From Ruminococcus flavefaciens MA2007 (GTDB lineage: Bacteria > Bacillota > Clostridia > Oscillospirales > Ruminococcaceae): DNA of 64,000 nt. Shown here piece by piece: positions 15,713-29,197 of the stretch; position 1 is the stretch's first letter, and every line of letters begins with the position of its first letter. The translations under genes were made by a program, and so were the position numbers. The notes under the pieces are model-generated. The model was not told the origin of the DNA and searched no databases. It saw only the letters and a list, made by a program, of their open reading frames with translations. The DNA is taken from contig NZ_JHXF01000007.1 in the NCBI RefSeq assembly GCF_000621845.1, forward strand, positions 124,001 to 188,000, written 5' to 3'.

Positions 15713-16342
15713 TCATTTTTTAACAGGGTGCCGTATAACCGTTTTCAGCTTTTCGGGAGCTGTTTTTCTCGGGTCTGAAAGGTATATCTCATGGTGCTGA
15801 CGCTGATGAGTTATGTCAATATCATAACCCATGGACTCCGCGTAGCTGTCCATAAGGGCAACAGTTGCAGGCTCGTCGTCGTATGAGCCCATGTGCATAC
15901 ACTGAACGCAGAGCCCCTCCTCCACGGTAATGAACTCCACCTTTGAGAAGTCAAGTTTTTTCTTCTCCGCCGCCTGTGCCACAGCCCAGTCAAAGTCGGC
16001 TTTTGTAACAAAATCGGGCACTCTTATCATAGCTGTCCATTTCAGGTCGCTCTTGCGGCTATAGTCGATACCGACTTTGCCTTCCTGCTCCCAGAAGCCC
16101 TCCAGCGGCGGCACAACATAGTCAAAATAGCCCTCGATACGGTAGTCGGTCTTTTTGCTCATCTTGATAGTATAGGCAATGCCGTAGAGAAGCTCCAGAG
16201 CCTGCTTATACTCGCCGCCCTCCTCGTTGGGATCGCCCTTTCCGCGGACGGCAATGAAGTTCATAATCGGAATGTCCACTATCTGTGGTTTGTTCTTTGG
16301 TAAGTAGTATTCCTTGTACTCTTTTTTGTAATCAAATGCCAT
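15713..16342 (-). CDS. GyrI-like small-molecule-binding domain protein
   Basis: A 209-residue cytoplasmic protein with the GyrI-like/SOUL-type ligand-binding fold that also occurs in AraC and MerR regulators, here without a DNA-binding domain. Visible marks: the IPIMNFIAVRGKGDPNE opening, a middle GYFDYVVPPLEGFWE, and the C-terminal HMGSYDDEPATVALMDSYAE plus HQRQHHEIYLSDPRK, which is characteristic of the stand-alone family. It may bind or hydrolyse a hydrophobic compound. Lying just upstream of a TipAS regulator makes a shared drug-response role possible (inference). Confidence 0.8.
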   Translation of the reverse strand: MAFDYKKEYKEYYLPKNKPQIVDIPIMNFIAVRGKGDPNEEGGEYKQALELLYGIAYTIKMSKKTDYRIEGYFDYVVPPLEGFWEQEGKVGIDYSRKSDLKWTAMIRVPDFVTKADFDWAVAQAAEKKKLDFSKVEFITVEEGLCVQCMHMGSYDDEPATVALMDSYAESMGYDIDITHQRQHHEIYLSDPRKTAPEKLKTVIRHPVKK

Positions 16343-16424
16343 GACCGTGCTCCTTTCATAAATATGATATCAGTATATCACAGTACCAATTCTGTGTCAA
16401 ACAAATGAAACTTCGTGAAAGCGA

Positions 16425-16453
16425 TTGACCTTTCGTGATATAAATGCTATAAT
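16425..16453 (+). promoter_or_regulatory. promoter of the small alarmone synthetase
   Basis: TTGACC (16425-16430), 17-bp spacer, TATAAT (16448-16453). A TTCGTGA heptamer occurs on each side of the -35 (near 16412 and 16432), which could be a binding site. Confidence 0.75.
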
Positions 16454-16483
16454 ACAAGTAATATTGAAAAACAGGAGATTTCC

Positions 16484-17179
16484 ATGAACATAAACAATAA
16501 CGCCGCACTGTCCCTGCGCAAGCTTGCGGACAGCGATATGACAGAGTCGGAGTTCCTCCGCTCGGTAGAAAACAACCTTATCCCCATGCAGCAGTTCTTC
16601 ACGTATTACAAGTGCGCAATAATGGAGATAGAGACCAAGTTCCGCGTACTCAACGAGCAGTTCTCAATAAACGGCGAGAGCAACCCCATAGAGTTCATAC
16701 AGTCACGTATAAAGAGCTACGGCAGTATCTACCGCAAGATAATATCACACAACATACCGCGCAACCTTGAAGCTATTGAGAGCACCATTTCCGATATCGC
16801 AGGCATACGTGTAGTCTGTTCATTCGTGCAGGACATCTACCGCCTTGCAGACTGCTTTTTGCAGCAGGACGACATCTTCCTCATCAAGAAAAAGGACTAC
16901 ATAGAGAACCCCAAGCCCAACGGCTACAGAAGTCTTCACCTTATCGTTGAGGTGCCTATCTTCCTCGAAAACGAGAAGCGCCTCGTGAAAGCCGAGGTAC
17001 AGCTCCGAACTATCGCAATGGACTTCTGGGCAAGTCTGGAGCACAAGCTCCGCTATAAGAAAGACCTGCCCCAGTATAAGCTGGATATGCTGACGGACGA
17101 CCTGAAAAAATGTGCTGACCAGAGCGCACAGTGGGATATCCGTATGCAGGCTATCAAGAATATAATCGAACATGACTGA
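16484..17179 (+). CDS. small alarmone synthetase (RelQ/YjbM-like)
   Basis: Transfers pyrophosphate from ATP to GDP/GTP to make (p)ppGpp, 231 residues, with only the synthetase domain and no hydrolase, TGS or ACT. Visible motifs: FIQSRIKSYGSIYRKI (ATP side), DIAGIRVVCSFVQDIYRLADCF, the G-loop KPNGYRSLHLIVEVP (with the nucleotide-stacking Tyr) and VEVQLRT-type sequence VKAEVQLRTIAMDFWASLEHKLRYK. This is the SAS1/RelQ organisation. It has its own promoter and an intrinsic terminator and is therefore a single-gene unit. Confidence 0.9.
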   Translation: MNINNNAALSLRKLADSDMTESEFLRSVENNLIPMQQFFTYYKCAIMEIETKFRVLNEQFSINGESNPIEFIQSRIKSYGSIYRKIISHNIPRNLEAIESTISDIAGIRVVCSFVQDIYRLADCFLQQDDIFLIKKKDYIENPKPNGYRSLHLIVEVPIFLENEKRLVKAEVQLRTIAMDFWASLEHKLRYKKDLPQYKLDMLTDDLKKCADQSAQWDIRMQAIKNIIEHD

Positions 17180-17216
17180 AAAAAGCCTCTTCTCTTGCAC
17201 TGAGAAGGGGCTTTTT
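17180..17216 (+). terminator. terminator after the alarmone synthetase
   Basis: AAAAAGCC-CTTCTC pairs with GAGAAG-GGGCTTTTT (14 of 15 paired), loop TTGCACT, ending in a T run. Confidence 0.85.
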
Positions 17217-17279
17217 GGTAATATTCTGCACAAAAAATCACAAACATATATTTTTTCGACATATTCCGTAAAAAAACAG

Positions 17280-17308
17280 TTGAAATTTGTTCACATTTGT
17301 GGTATATT
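17280..17308 (+). promoter_or_regulatory. promoter of the GH2 gene
   Basis: TTGAAA (17280-17285), 17-bp spacer, TATATT (17303-17308). The leader is about 80 nt and ends in AAGGAGG. Confidence 0.65.
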
Positions 17309-17346
17309 AAACATAATAAGTATGTATCAACAGTTGATAATTATAG

Positions 17347-21705
<4,359 letters not shown>

Positions 21706-21715
21706 TTAAACAGAC

Positions 21716-21749
21716 AGAGCCATGACGACTTGTCATGGCTCTTTTTTTA
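21716..21749 (+). terminator. GH2 terminator
   Basis: 11-bp stem AGAGCCATGAC / GTCATGGCTCT followed by T7. Confidence 0.9.
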
Positions 21750-21783
21750 TGATCGGTACTCATTTAAGCTTTAATGGGCTGAT

Positions 21784-21814
21784 AAAAAAATGGGGGCGAT
21801 GTAAAATCGCCCCC
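21784..21814 (-). terminator. GH97 terminator
   Basis: Stem GGGGGCGAT / ATCGCCCCC with a 5-nt loop; on the minus strand it is followed by a T7 run (21790-21784). Confidence 0.85.
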
Positions 21815-21841
21815 TAAATCTTAGTTCTTAGCTCTTATTTC

Positions 21842-24800
21842 TTATTTCTTAATTATCGCTTTACGGTAGCTTACAAGGTCAAACGGATCAATATTACCGT
21901 CGCCGTTCATATCAGCTATCTTAGCCTGCTCCTTGTTGAAAGTCTCAACACCGAGGATATACTTCTGCATGAGCACAAGGTCAGCCACGTTGAAAGCTCC
22001 GTCCTGATTCAGGTCGCCGATGACCTCCTCAAACGGGATAGCCACTGCGATACGGTCTATCGACGGACCGTTTCCGCTTGCGTTGTAAAGCTTGATAGTG
22101 TTATTGCCTGCTTTAAGCGTCACCTTTGTATCCGCCGCTGCAATGCCAGACCAGTCGTTCCTGTTGGCGTACAGACCGTCCAGTCTGCCTGCGTTTGTGC
22201 CGTTAACGTCCACGCTGAGACTTCTTCTCTCGCCTGATACATAGTAGATACGGAGAGTGTACTCCCCTGCCTTGTCAACATTGACATTCTCGAATGTAAC
22301 TGCATTATCAGCTCCGCCGCCGATATAGCCTACATAGGCGCTGCCTGAGCTGTACTTGCCCTGCTTGCCTGATGTAATGGAAGCCTTGCCTGTGATCTTA
22401 GCCTTTTCAGCCTCATAGAACTTGAAATTGCTGTAAGGTGTTGTAAGCTTCATGCCGCTCTTTGTTATCTTCATAGCAAAGCCGCCGTTTGCAAGGAGAT
22501 TCTCCTCTATAACATGGTCCTTGGTAAGGTCTTCGATTATCCTGAACTCTATCTCGCTTCCGTCCTTGTTGTCGCCGAAGATATAAGCTGTATATGTTCC
22601 GTCGTCGTCGATGAACTCGGAAAGCTTTACGCTGACCTTTCTTGCAGAGATAGTGGAAGCTCCCACATACCAACTGCTGCCGCTTCTTCTTGCGGTAACA
22701 TTAAACTGCATGGGATAGCCGTCCAGAACCTTCATGTCGTCCCAAGCAACGGGAACGTCATTGAGGAATGGCAGAGCCTTGTTGCCCTGATAGGTGTATA
22801 CGGAATGTGCGAAGTGCTGTATGCCCGACTCGATAGTTACAACGTCTGCAAGAGCAAAGCCTGCTGTTGCCTTTATGCCGTATATCGGTATGCCTGTAGG
22901 TGTGAAATCCGCCGAGCCCACAACGTTTCTTGTGAATGTATATGATACTCTGTTAGCCAGCGCGGGAGCCTCGAACCACTTGTAATACTCGGTTCCGTTT
23001 ACAGCCTCGAATGAAACTATATTGGGATAAGTTCTGCTCTCGCCGCGAGGTATTGTACAGCCGTGGAAAAGCACCATGAGGTGATTCTCGGCAGCTATCT
23101 TTGCGCAGAGGTTCATCTGCTTCATGGTCTCCTGAGTGTCGCTCTCGTAGTAGTCTACCTTTACGCCGCTGACGCCCAGACCTCTTATGCGCTTGAACTC
23201 GCGGACTATAGTAGCCTCGTCAAGCAGCGAGTAATAAGGATATGCAGGATTGCCCTTGCTGTCCTTGTAGCCTGAGTGTCCCTTATTGTTTACGCCGTAC
23301 CAGAGGTAAATGCCTATGCCTTTCTTTGAAGCATAGTCGCAAAGCTCCTTGACCTTTGCTTCGCTGTCGTCCCAGAGCGCCCAGCCGAAGTCGAGGCACA
23401 CGAAGTCCCAGCCGTTGTCTGCTGCGAAGTCGATGTAGTCCTTCTGAGTGTGGTATTCAACAGGCGAATCGCCGCCGCTGCTCCACCATGACCATGCTGT
23501 TTTGCCCGGTTTTATCCAGCTCGTATCCTCGATGACCGAGGGCGGATTAAGGTTGAGTACAAGGTCGCTTGATGACATCTGGTCAAGACTGTCACCGATG
23601 ACAACTGCTCTCCACGGAGTATGGAAAGCGCTGCCCATTGATATGCCGCTTACCTTGACGCCGCCCTTGAAGCGGAGACTGTGATAATTGCCGATAAACT
23701 GGAGAGAGCCTGCACAGTATGGATTGTCCTCGTTGAAAACGCTTGCCTCTGTTACAGTTACCCAGTACTTATCGTTGATAACGCCTGTATACGGACAGGA
23801 ATAAGTGGCATTGGTCTCGTTTGCACGGTCTCTCGGCAGCTCCACCATGTCCCACTCATAAGTGGCATTAGGCCAGTTGCCCCAGAACTTGCTTTTGCTT
23901 GGGAAGATGACCTGACTGGTCTCCTCCTTTATTGTTGCGCCGTGGTCGAGAGCATATCTGAAGCCCATACCGTCGTCATATACGCGGAAGTAGACTGTCA
24001 GCGTGGAATTGCCCTTTTTCAGTGGGAAGGATATCTCCTTGTAGTTGTCACGAATCTTTGTGTGCTTGCCGTATGGCATATTGTAGGTCTCGTCGTGTTC
24101 AACAGAAACAGCCGCAGGAGCTGTCTGCGAGAAGCCCGACGACAAGTCCTCGGTAGTGGTAACGATACCAAGCTTTGAGGGCTCGATAACATTGCCCCAT
24201 GTGCCGTGGCTCTGCTTTCTTACGGAGTAATAATAGCTGCCCCGAGCGTCCTTCCAGAACTTTGTGACGAGAGTACCGTCAGGTGATACAGTCTCGTACT
24301 CGGGTATGCTTGTGAGCGCCGTGCCGTCACGGGCTGTTGCAGTCTCCTCGTCGGGAACAGCCTCGCCCTCGGTAATGGTATCGGGCTCGAATGTGTAGCG
24401 ATACTGCGGATCATCGGGCAGCTTTGCCGCCTGAGCCGCTGTAAGCGCATAATCGTACATCATTACGTCGTCAACGCAGGCCATGATATCATCGTCCGAG
24501 TAGACTGAATGTCCTATGGAATTGTATGTATATGAGGGAAGTGCGCCCTCGCTGAACAGGCTGTTCATTGTAGCGGAAAGAGTGTCGCTCTCGCCCTTGC
24601 TGAGAAGCTTGCCGTCCATATAGAACTCTGCGCTTTCGGGCGAATACACCGCCGTAAGCTCATGCCACTTTCCACTGTCGGGAGCAGTCTCGATATCGAA
24701 GATAGCACGGTGCTTCTCGTCGTTCTCGGTAGTAGTTCCCTTGCCGACGAAAACGCTTGTTCTGTATGCCTTTTTATCCTTTAAGTCAACGGAGATATCA

Positions 24801-25210
24801 GGCGACGAATAGCTCGGAGCAGCTCCTGCGCCGAATGGCACGGGCGAGAACTGATACAGTCTTGTGTAGTTCCCTGCTCCGCTGTCCAGCTTGAATTTCA
24901 GCGAAAAGCTGAAGCCCTTGTCACAGCCCTTTTCAAACATGGCAGGCAGCTGTAACCAGCCGCTTCCGAAGCCGCTTCCGTGAAGGTCAAGCACATTTGA
25001 CCTGAGCTCACTGTCGTAAACTACCGATGCGTCAGAGCCCTTGATAACGGCTGTTCCCTCACCGCTGCCCTGATTTGCCACCTTGGCATTGTAGTAGCTT
25101 ACCGCTGCGTCCACAGTGAACTGCTTCGGAACTATCCCCGAAAAAGACTGCGCCATAACACAGAGCGCCGCCGCAGTACCAACTGCTCGTTTGATCAAGT
25201 TTTCCCTCAT
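21842..25210 (-). CDS. GH97 glycosidase with LamG, CBM35 and dockerin
   Basis: Secreted 1122-residue enzyme. Order: signal peptide (about 1-34), LamG-like domain (about 45-265), GH97 N-terminal beta domain, (beta/alpha)8 barrel with TAWSWWSSGGDSPV and GVSGVKVDYYESDTQ, GH97 C-terminal domain, a CBM35-type module (about 925-1060, YEAEKAKITGKA, SGSAYVGYIGG, SIDRIAVAIP) and a classical dockerin (GDLNQDGAFNVADLVLMQK, DMNGDGNIDPFDLVSYRK). Asp686 in VKVDYY aligns in context with the nucleophile of retaining GH97 alpha-galactosidases, so alpha-galactosidase activity is favoured over inverting alpha-glucosidase (inference). AGGAGG site before the ATG; own promoter upstream. Confidence 0.9.
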   Translation of the reverse strand: MRENLIKRAVGTAAALCVMAQSFSGIVPKQFTVDAAVSYYNAKVANQGSGEGTAVIKGSDASVVYDSELRSNVLDLHGSGFGSGWLQLPAMFEKGCDKGFSFSLKFKLDSGAGNYTRLYQFSPVPFGAGAAPSYSSPDISVDLKDKKAYRTSVFVGKGTTTENDEKHRAIFDIETAPDSGKWHELTAVYSPESAEFYMDGKLLSKGESDTLSATMNSLFSEGALPSYTYNSIGHSVYSDDDIMACVDDVMMYDYALTAAQAAKLPDDPQYRYTFEPDTITEGEAVPDEETATARDGTALTSIPEYETVSPDGTLVTKFWKDARGSYYYSVRKQSHGTWGNVIEPSKLGIVTTTEDLSSGFSQTAPAAVSVEHDETYNMPYGKHTKIRDNYKEISFPLKKGNSTLTVYFRVYDDGMGFRYALDHGATIKEETSQVIFPSKSKFWGNWPNATYEWDMVELPRDRANETNATYSCPYTGVINDKYWVTVTEASVFNEDNPYCAGSLQFIGNYHSLRFKGGVKVSGISMGSAFHTPWRAVVIGDSLDQMSSSDLVLNLNPPSVIEDTSWIKPGKTAWSWWSSGGDSPVEYHTQKDYIDFAADNGWDFVCLDFGWALWDDSEAKVKELCDYASKKGIGIYLWYGVNNKGHSGYKDSKGNPAYPYYSLLDEATIVREFKRIRGLGVSGVKVDYYESDTQETMKQMNLCAKIAAENHLMVLFHGCTIPRGESRTYPNIVSFEAVNGTEYYKWFEAPALANRVSYTFTRNVVGSADFTPTGIPIYGIKATAGFALADVVTIESGIQHFAHSVYTYQGNKALPFLNDVPVAWDDMKVLDGYPMQFNVTARRSGSSWYVGASTISARKVSVKLSEFIDDDGTYTAYIFGDNKDGSEIEFRIIEDLTKDHVIEENLLANGGFAMKITKSGMKLTTPYSNFKFYEAEKAKITGKASITSGKQGKYSSGSAYVGYIGGGADNAVTFENVNVDKAGEYTLRIYYVSGERRSLSVDVNGTNAGRLDGLYANRNDWSGIAAADTKVTLKAGNNTIKLYNASGNGPSIDRIAVAIPFEEVIGDLNQDGAFNVADLVLMQKYILGVETFNKEQAKIADMNGDGNIDPFDLVSYRKAIIKK

Positions 25211-25309
25211 AAGTATTCCTCCTTTACTTTGAAGCCCATATGCATATCCTTATGTGCATATTCCATATATTGTCGAGCTTCTTAGTGATAATTTTAGTCC
25301 CCTACGCAC

Positions 25310-25338
25310 ATTATAGCGCATTTTCAACAAAATATCAA
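25310..25338 (-). promoter_or_regulatory. promoter of the GH97 gene
   Basis: Minus strand TTGATA (25338-25333), 17 bp, TATAAT (25315-25310). The leader to the start codon is about 95 nt. Confidence 0.75.
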
Positions 25339-25429
25339 CCCTATATTTAAATAAAAGGTGGACATTTTACCATAAATAACATCTTTACATCATAATCCAT
25401 ATGTGATAAAATATCTGAGAGGTGATAAT

Positions 25430-25789
25430 GTGGAAATTACTTACATTCACGAGCCTACGGACTTACAGTGCGGACAGGCTGTTCTGGCTATGGTACTGGG
25501 AAAAACGCCCGAATATATATGCGAGTATCTCGGAAATGACCGCGAGACCGACCTTAAAGAAATGAAGCGCACATTCCGTGAACACGGTGTTAAGATATCC
25601 GACGTGCGAAAGCAGGCAGAGCGCAGGGAGGAGCTCCCTCCCCTGTGTCTGCTCAGTCTGGAAACTCCGCGGTGCTGGCACTGGTCGCTGTACTGCGGAG
25701 GCACATTCTACGATCCCGAGCACGGTGTACTCAGCGACTTTCCACAGTGCAAAAGGAAGTATTACTGGGAGCTCACTTTCCAGCCGTGA
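25430..25789 (+). CDS. C39-like cysteine peptidase-fold protein
   Basis: A 119-residue protein with a papain-like arrangement: TDLQCGQAVLAMVLG places a Cys at the start of a helix with a Gln before it, and WHWSLYCGGTFYDPEHG offers the His and Asp of a catalytic triad. It resembles the C39 double-glycine peptidase or butirosin-H-like fold, without a transporter partner next to it. GTG at 25430 is preferred because GAGAGGTGAT lies just before it. No signal peptide, so it is probably cytoplasmic. Substrate unknown; it may be a toxin-like or house-cleaning peptidase. Confidence 0.6.
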   Translation: MEITYIHEPTDLQCGQAVLAMVLGKTPEYICEYLGNDRETDLKEMKRTFREHGVKISDVRKQAERREELPPLCLLSLETPRCWHWSLYCGGTFYDPEHGVLSDFPQCKRKYYWELTFQP

Positions 25790-25853
25790 ATTTTTCAACG
25801 AAAAACAAAGCTTTTTGCAGGGAATTTTTTATTTTGGCGTATATTATAATTTA

Positions 25854-25882
25854 TTGACACATTTCGTCAAAAGTGATAGAAT
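25854..25882 (+). promoter_or_regulatory. promoter of the lipoprotein-radA unit
   Basis: TTGACA (25854-25859), 17 bp, TAGAAT (25877-25882) with an upstream TG. Leads to the lipoprotein at 25919 and probably on to radA. Confidence 0.7.
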
Positions 25883-25918
25883 AATATATGTATATGATTT
25901 TCAATGGAGGCAACAAAA

Positions 25919-26980
25919 GTGACAATAAATAAAAAGATAAGCATTATCATGGCTGGTGCTGTTTTAGCCGCCTGCGCAGGCTGTTCCGAGACAAAAAAGG
26001 TCGAAAGTCTCCCCCTCACACTGCTTGATACCAATATGAAGCCCGAGGAAGTAGAGATGAAATGGCAGAAGGACTACGAGACACTGCTCAACTCCTTCAA
26101 GAACTCAGAGCAGTATTCAAAAAGCTCTATGTTTGACCTTACCGACCTTACAGGCGACGGAACTCCCGAGCTTATAATCTCCCCCTCGGAGGACGTAAAC
26201 GCTCAGTGCATAATCTATACCATGACAGGCACTGTTGCTGATAAGATCGCAGATATAGGCTCCTACGGACAGTTCGACTATCTCCCCGAGGCAGGTGCTG
26301 TAGGCTATTCCTACAACGGCGAAGGCTTCGTTGTCGGAGAATACCAGACTTTACAGGAGGGCTCCTTCCAGACTGCTGTAAGCTTCTACAACAACACTGA
26401 AAGCGCTTCTTCGGGAGCTGTCATCAAGTATCAGATAAACGGCGACGACGTTACCCTTGCCAAATTTGAAGAGGCTCTCCAGCCCTACAAGGAGGCTACA
26501 GCCTTTAAAACAGGCAGAAAATATACTTTCGGCGACGACGCTATAAAATACGCGATATACTACAGCGAAACATGGAACACTGTCCTCAGAGACGAGCAGA
26601 AACAGGCTTACCGTGACAGACTTTCGGCTATATTTGAAAATGCCGACCTTAAAGACGCCGCATTTGAGCTTGTCGACCTCGATATGAACGGCAATCCGGA
26701 GCTTGTGGTATCAACAGGTATCCTCAACGATTCTCAGGAAAGGATATTCTATTTCGACACTAACGACGTCAAGGAGATAGACTGCACCTGCGATACCGAC
26801 GGCGGCATACACTACGATATGACATCAAAGGTATTCTACGCTACCGACTTTTACGGCGAGATGAAGTGCTGGTCTATGGCAGGCACTGATATAAACGGCT
26901 TTGCTCCTTCCGAGAGCAATATGAAATGCGGCAGAAAGAATCTGCTTACAAAGGACAGCGTTGCAAAAGCCTTTCTTTGA
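25919..26980 (+). CDS. putative lipoprotein with FG-GAP-like calcium loops
   Basis: A 353-residue surface protein of unknown function. The signal ends in a lipobox-like LAAC within MAGAVLAACAGCSE. Two loop motifs, LTDLTGDGTPELIIS and LVDLDMNGNPELVVS, are D-x-D/N-x-D/N-G repeats as in VCBS/FG-GAP calcium-binding beta-propeller proteins, each followed by about 100 residues, suggesting a tandem two-domain protein. GTG at 25919 is taken as the start, with GGAGG 8 bp upstream; an ATG at 25904 overlaps that site. It ends 11 bp before radA. Confidence 0.65.
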   Translation: MTINKKISIIMAGAVLAACAGCSETKKVESLPLTLLDTNMKPEEVEMKWQKDYETLLNSFKNSEQYSKSSMFDLTDLTGDGTPELIISPSEDVNAQCIIYTMTGTVADKIADIGSYGQFDYLPEAGAVGYSYNGEGFVVGEYQTLQEGSFQTAVSFYNNTESASSGAVIKYQINGDDVTLAKFEEALQPYKEATAFKTGRKYTFGDDAIKYAIYYSETWNTVLRDEQKQAYRDRLSAIFENADLKDAAFELVDLDMNGNPELVVSTGILNDSQERIFYFDTNDVKEIDCTCDTDGGIHYDMTSKVFYATDFYGEMKCWSMAGTDINGFAPSESNMKCGRKNLLTKDSVAKAFL

Positions 26981-26991
26981 TGAGGTAAAAA

Positions 26992-28365
26992 ATGGCTAAA
27001 TCAAAATATGTTTATACCTGTAATCAGTGCGGCTACGAAAGCACTAAATGGAACGGAAAATGCCCGTCCTGCGGCGCATGGAACAGCTTCGAGGAGGAGC
27101 TTGCTGAAGCTCCCGTCGGCGTCAGGAGCTCCGCTTCGTCAGGCTCTGCTCCCGACCTTTCGGACAATATCCTCGAGCTCGAGGACATCGGCGCAGACAG
27201 CGACGTCCGCTATGATACAGGTGTCGGAGAGCTGAACAGAGTCCTCGGCGGAGGTCTTGTGAAAGGCTCTCTTGTTCTTCTCGGCGGCGAACCCGGTATC
27301 GGAAAAAGTACTCTCCTGCTCCAGATATGCCAGTTTCTCGGCGAGGAGCACTCAGTCCTCTACGTTTCGGGAGAGGAATCCGCAAGGCAGATAAAGCTCC
27401 GCGCACAGCGCCTCGGCGTTGACACGGAAAACCTCTATATACTCACAGCTACCGACGCCGAAGCTGTCGCACAGACCATAGCTTCCAGCGCTCCCGATAT
27501 CGCTATTATCGACTCCATACAGACCATGACCATAAGCCGTATCGCTTCAAGCGCAGGCAGTATCACTCAGGTCCGCGAATGTACCAATCTGTTCATGCAT
27601 ACCGCGAAAAATCAGGAGATACCTATCATCATCGTCGGTCATGTCAACAAGGACGGCGCTATCGCAGGTCCTAAGGTAATGGAGCATATCGTGGACGCTG
27701 TGCTCTACTTTGAGGGCGAGCGCCACCAGAGCTACCGCATACTCCGCGCTGTAAAGAACCGTTTCGGCTCTACAAATGAGATAGGCGTATTCGAGATGAT
27801 AGACAAGGGACTCCGCGAGGTGGACAACCCGTCGCAGATGCTCCTTGAGGGACGTCCCCATAACGTATCGGGCACCTGTGTTGCCTGTGTTATGGAGGGC
27901 AGCAGACCGATACTTGCAGAGGTGCAGGCACTGGCGGCAAAGACCAGCTACTCCGCACCAAGACGTATGGTAACGGGCTTTGATTTCAACAGGCTCAATA
28001 TCATTATCGCAGTCCTCGAAAAGAGACTGGGGATATTCATGGGCAGCCTTGACGTGTACCTGAATATCGTCGGCGGATTCCGTCTTGACGAGCCCGCAGG
28101 CGACCTGCCTGTGGCTATGGCGCTGTATTCGGGAATCATGGACAAGCAGATAGACGAGCAGCTCGTGGCTTTCGGCGAGATAGGTCTGGGCGGCGAGATA
28201 CGCTCCGTATCCCATATCTCCCACCGTATCCGTGAGGCAGAGCGCATGGGCTTCAAGACCTGCGTTATACCCAAGCAGTGTATGTCCGCTATCAACGCAA
28301 AGGACTACGACATAGAAATAATCGCCGCAAGCACGTTAAAACAGGCATTTGCGGCTATAAAATAA
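26992..28365 (+). CDS. radA: DNA repair protein RadA
   Basis: RecA-like helicase that promotes branch migration in recombinational repair, 457 residues. N-terminal C4 zinc finger YTCNQCGYES and GKCPSCGAWNSF; Walker A GGEPGIGKSTLLLQ; Walker B around IAIIDSIQTM; the RadA-specific KNRFG motif in VKNRFGSTNEIGVFEM; and a C-terminal Lon-protease-like domain (LDVYLNIVGGFRLDEPAGDLPVAMALYSG). Length and all motifs are typical. It is followed by a strong terminator. Confidence 0.96.
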   Translation: MAKSKYVYTCNQCGYESTKWNGKCPSCGAWNSFEEELAEAPVGVRSSASSGSAPDLSDNILELEDIGADSDVRYDTGVGELNRVLGGGLVKGSLVLLGGEPGIGKSTLLLQICQFLGEEHSVLYVSGEESARQIKLRAQRLGVDTENLYILTATDAEAVAQTIASSAPDIAIIDSIQTMTISRIASSAGSITQVRECTNLFMHTAKNQEIPIIIVGHVNKDGAIAGPKVMEHIVDAVLYFEGERHQSYRILRAVKNRFGSTNEIGVFEMIDKGLREVDNPSQMLLEGRPHNVSGTCVACVMEGSRPILAEVQALAAKTSYSAPRRMVTGFDFNRLNIIIAVLEKRLGIFMGSLDVYLNIVGGFRLDEPAGDLPVAMALYSGIMDKQIDEQLVAFGEIGLGGEIRSVSHISHRIREAERMGFKTCVIPKQCMSAINAKDYDIEIIAASTLKQAFAAIK

Positions 28366-28373
28366 GGATTCCG

Positions 28374-28417
28374 GCTCATAAATCTCGGCAATACCGAGGT
28401 TTATGAGCTTTTTTTAC
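28374..28417 (+). terminator. radA terminator
   Basis: 15-bp stem GCTCATAAATCTCGG / CCGAGGTTTATGAGC (one G-T pair) with a 5-nt loop, then T8. Confidence 0.9.
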
Positions 28418-28426
28418 TCTTTTATA

Positions 28427-28455
28427 TTGACAAAACAATTAATATGTGATATTAT
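28427..28455 (+). promoter_or_regulatory. promoter of the nucleotidyltransferase gene
   Basis: TTGACA (28427-28432), 17 bp, TATTAT (28450-28455). Confidence 0.7.
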
Positions 28456-28515
28456 ATAAAGGTTTGAAGCTTTCAAACGGTGGCATGGGGCATATTTTAT
28501 TAAGGAGTGTTTTAT

Positions 28516-29148
28516 ATGCATAATTATGAGTATGTACCACAAAAAGTGGCAGAACCACTGAAAAAGGAAATCATTGAGCTACTCCACTTAGTTCAAGACG
28601 AAGTAAAACCGTATTTCACTTTCCGTTTTGATCCCGTCGGAAGTTCAAGCAGAAATATGATAACATGGGAACCTGACAGAAATATCGGCTTCGATTTTGA
28701 TTATAATATTGAACCAAACGTTCCCAATGAAAAATACAAACCTTATGAAATACATAATATCATATTTGAAGCAATTCGCAAACATATGGGTAAATTTGGT
28801 TATTCAAAAATTGAAGCTTCTACAAGTGCTATTACTATTAAGGCTATTGACAGAGACAATCGGAGGATTGAACATAGCTGCGATTTTGCAATAGTTCACC
28901 ATTTTAACGACGGTCAACAACAATATATAAAAATGGATAAATTCTATCGTACCACAATTAATTGGCAACTCCGAGATAATGATTATTACATAGATGAAAA
29001 GCTTAAATGGATAAAAAAGCACGGATTAAAGCCTAAGCTTCGTGAGATTTATTTAGATTATAAGAACCGTAATAATAATCCTCAAAAGAAATCCAGAACT
29101 ATTTTTGCAGAAGCGGTAAACGATTTACACAACCAATACAACGGTTAA
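28516..29148 (+). CDS. stand-alone nucleotidyltransferase-fold protein
   Basis: A 210-residue protein with the polymerase-beta/CD-NTase-like signature: a G-S-S helix start (DPVGSSSRNMITWE) followed by an acidic pair on the next strand (IGFDFDYNIEPN) and a later strand with HSCDFAIVHH that could carry the third acidic residue. The rest is helical. Start ATG at 28516 is set by AAGGAG at 28502-28507. Codon use is markedly A+T-rich compared with radA and the GH3 gene on each side, and it has its own promoter and terminator, so recent acquisition is likely. No effector gene sits beside it. It could be an antitoxin- or cyclase-type enzyme; function not assignable. Confidence 0.6.
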   Translation: MHNYEYVPQKVAEPLKKEIIELLHLVQDEVKPYFTFRFDPVGSSSRNMITWEPDRNIGFDFDYNIEPNVPNEKYKPYEIHNIIFEAIRKHMGKFGYSKIEASTSAITIKAIDRDNRRIEHSCDFAIVHHFNDGQQQYIKMDKFYRTTINWQLRDNDYYIDEKLKWIKKHGLKPKLREIYLDYKNRNNNPQKKSRTIFAEAVNDLHNQYNG

Positions 29149-29159
29149 ATAATGAAACT

Positions 29160-29194
29160 AAAGCTGTCAAGCTCGCACTTGACAGCTTTGTTTT
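29160..29194 (+). terminator. terminator after the nucleotidyltransferase
   Basis: 12-bp perfect stem AAAGCTGTCAAG / CTTGACAGCTTT, then GTTTT. Confidence 0.85.
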
Positions 29195-29197
29195 ATA

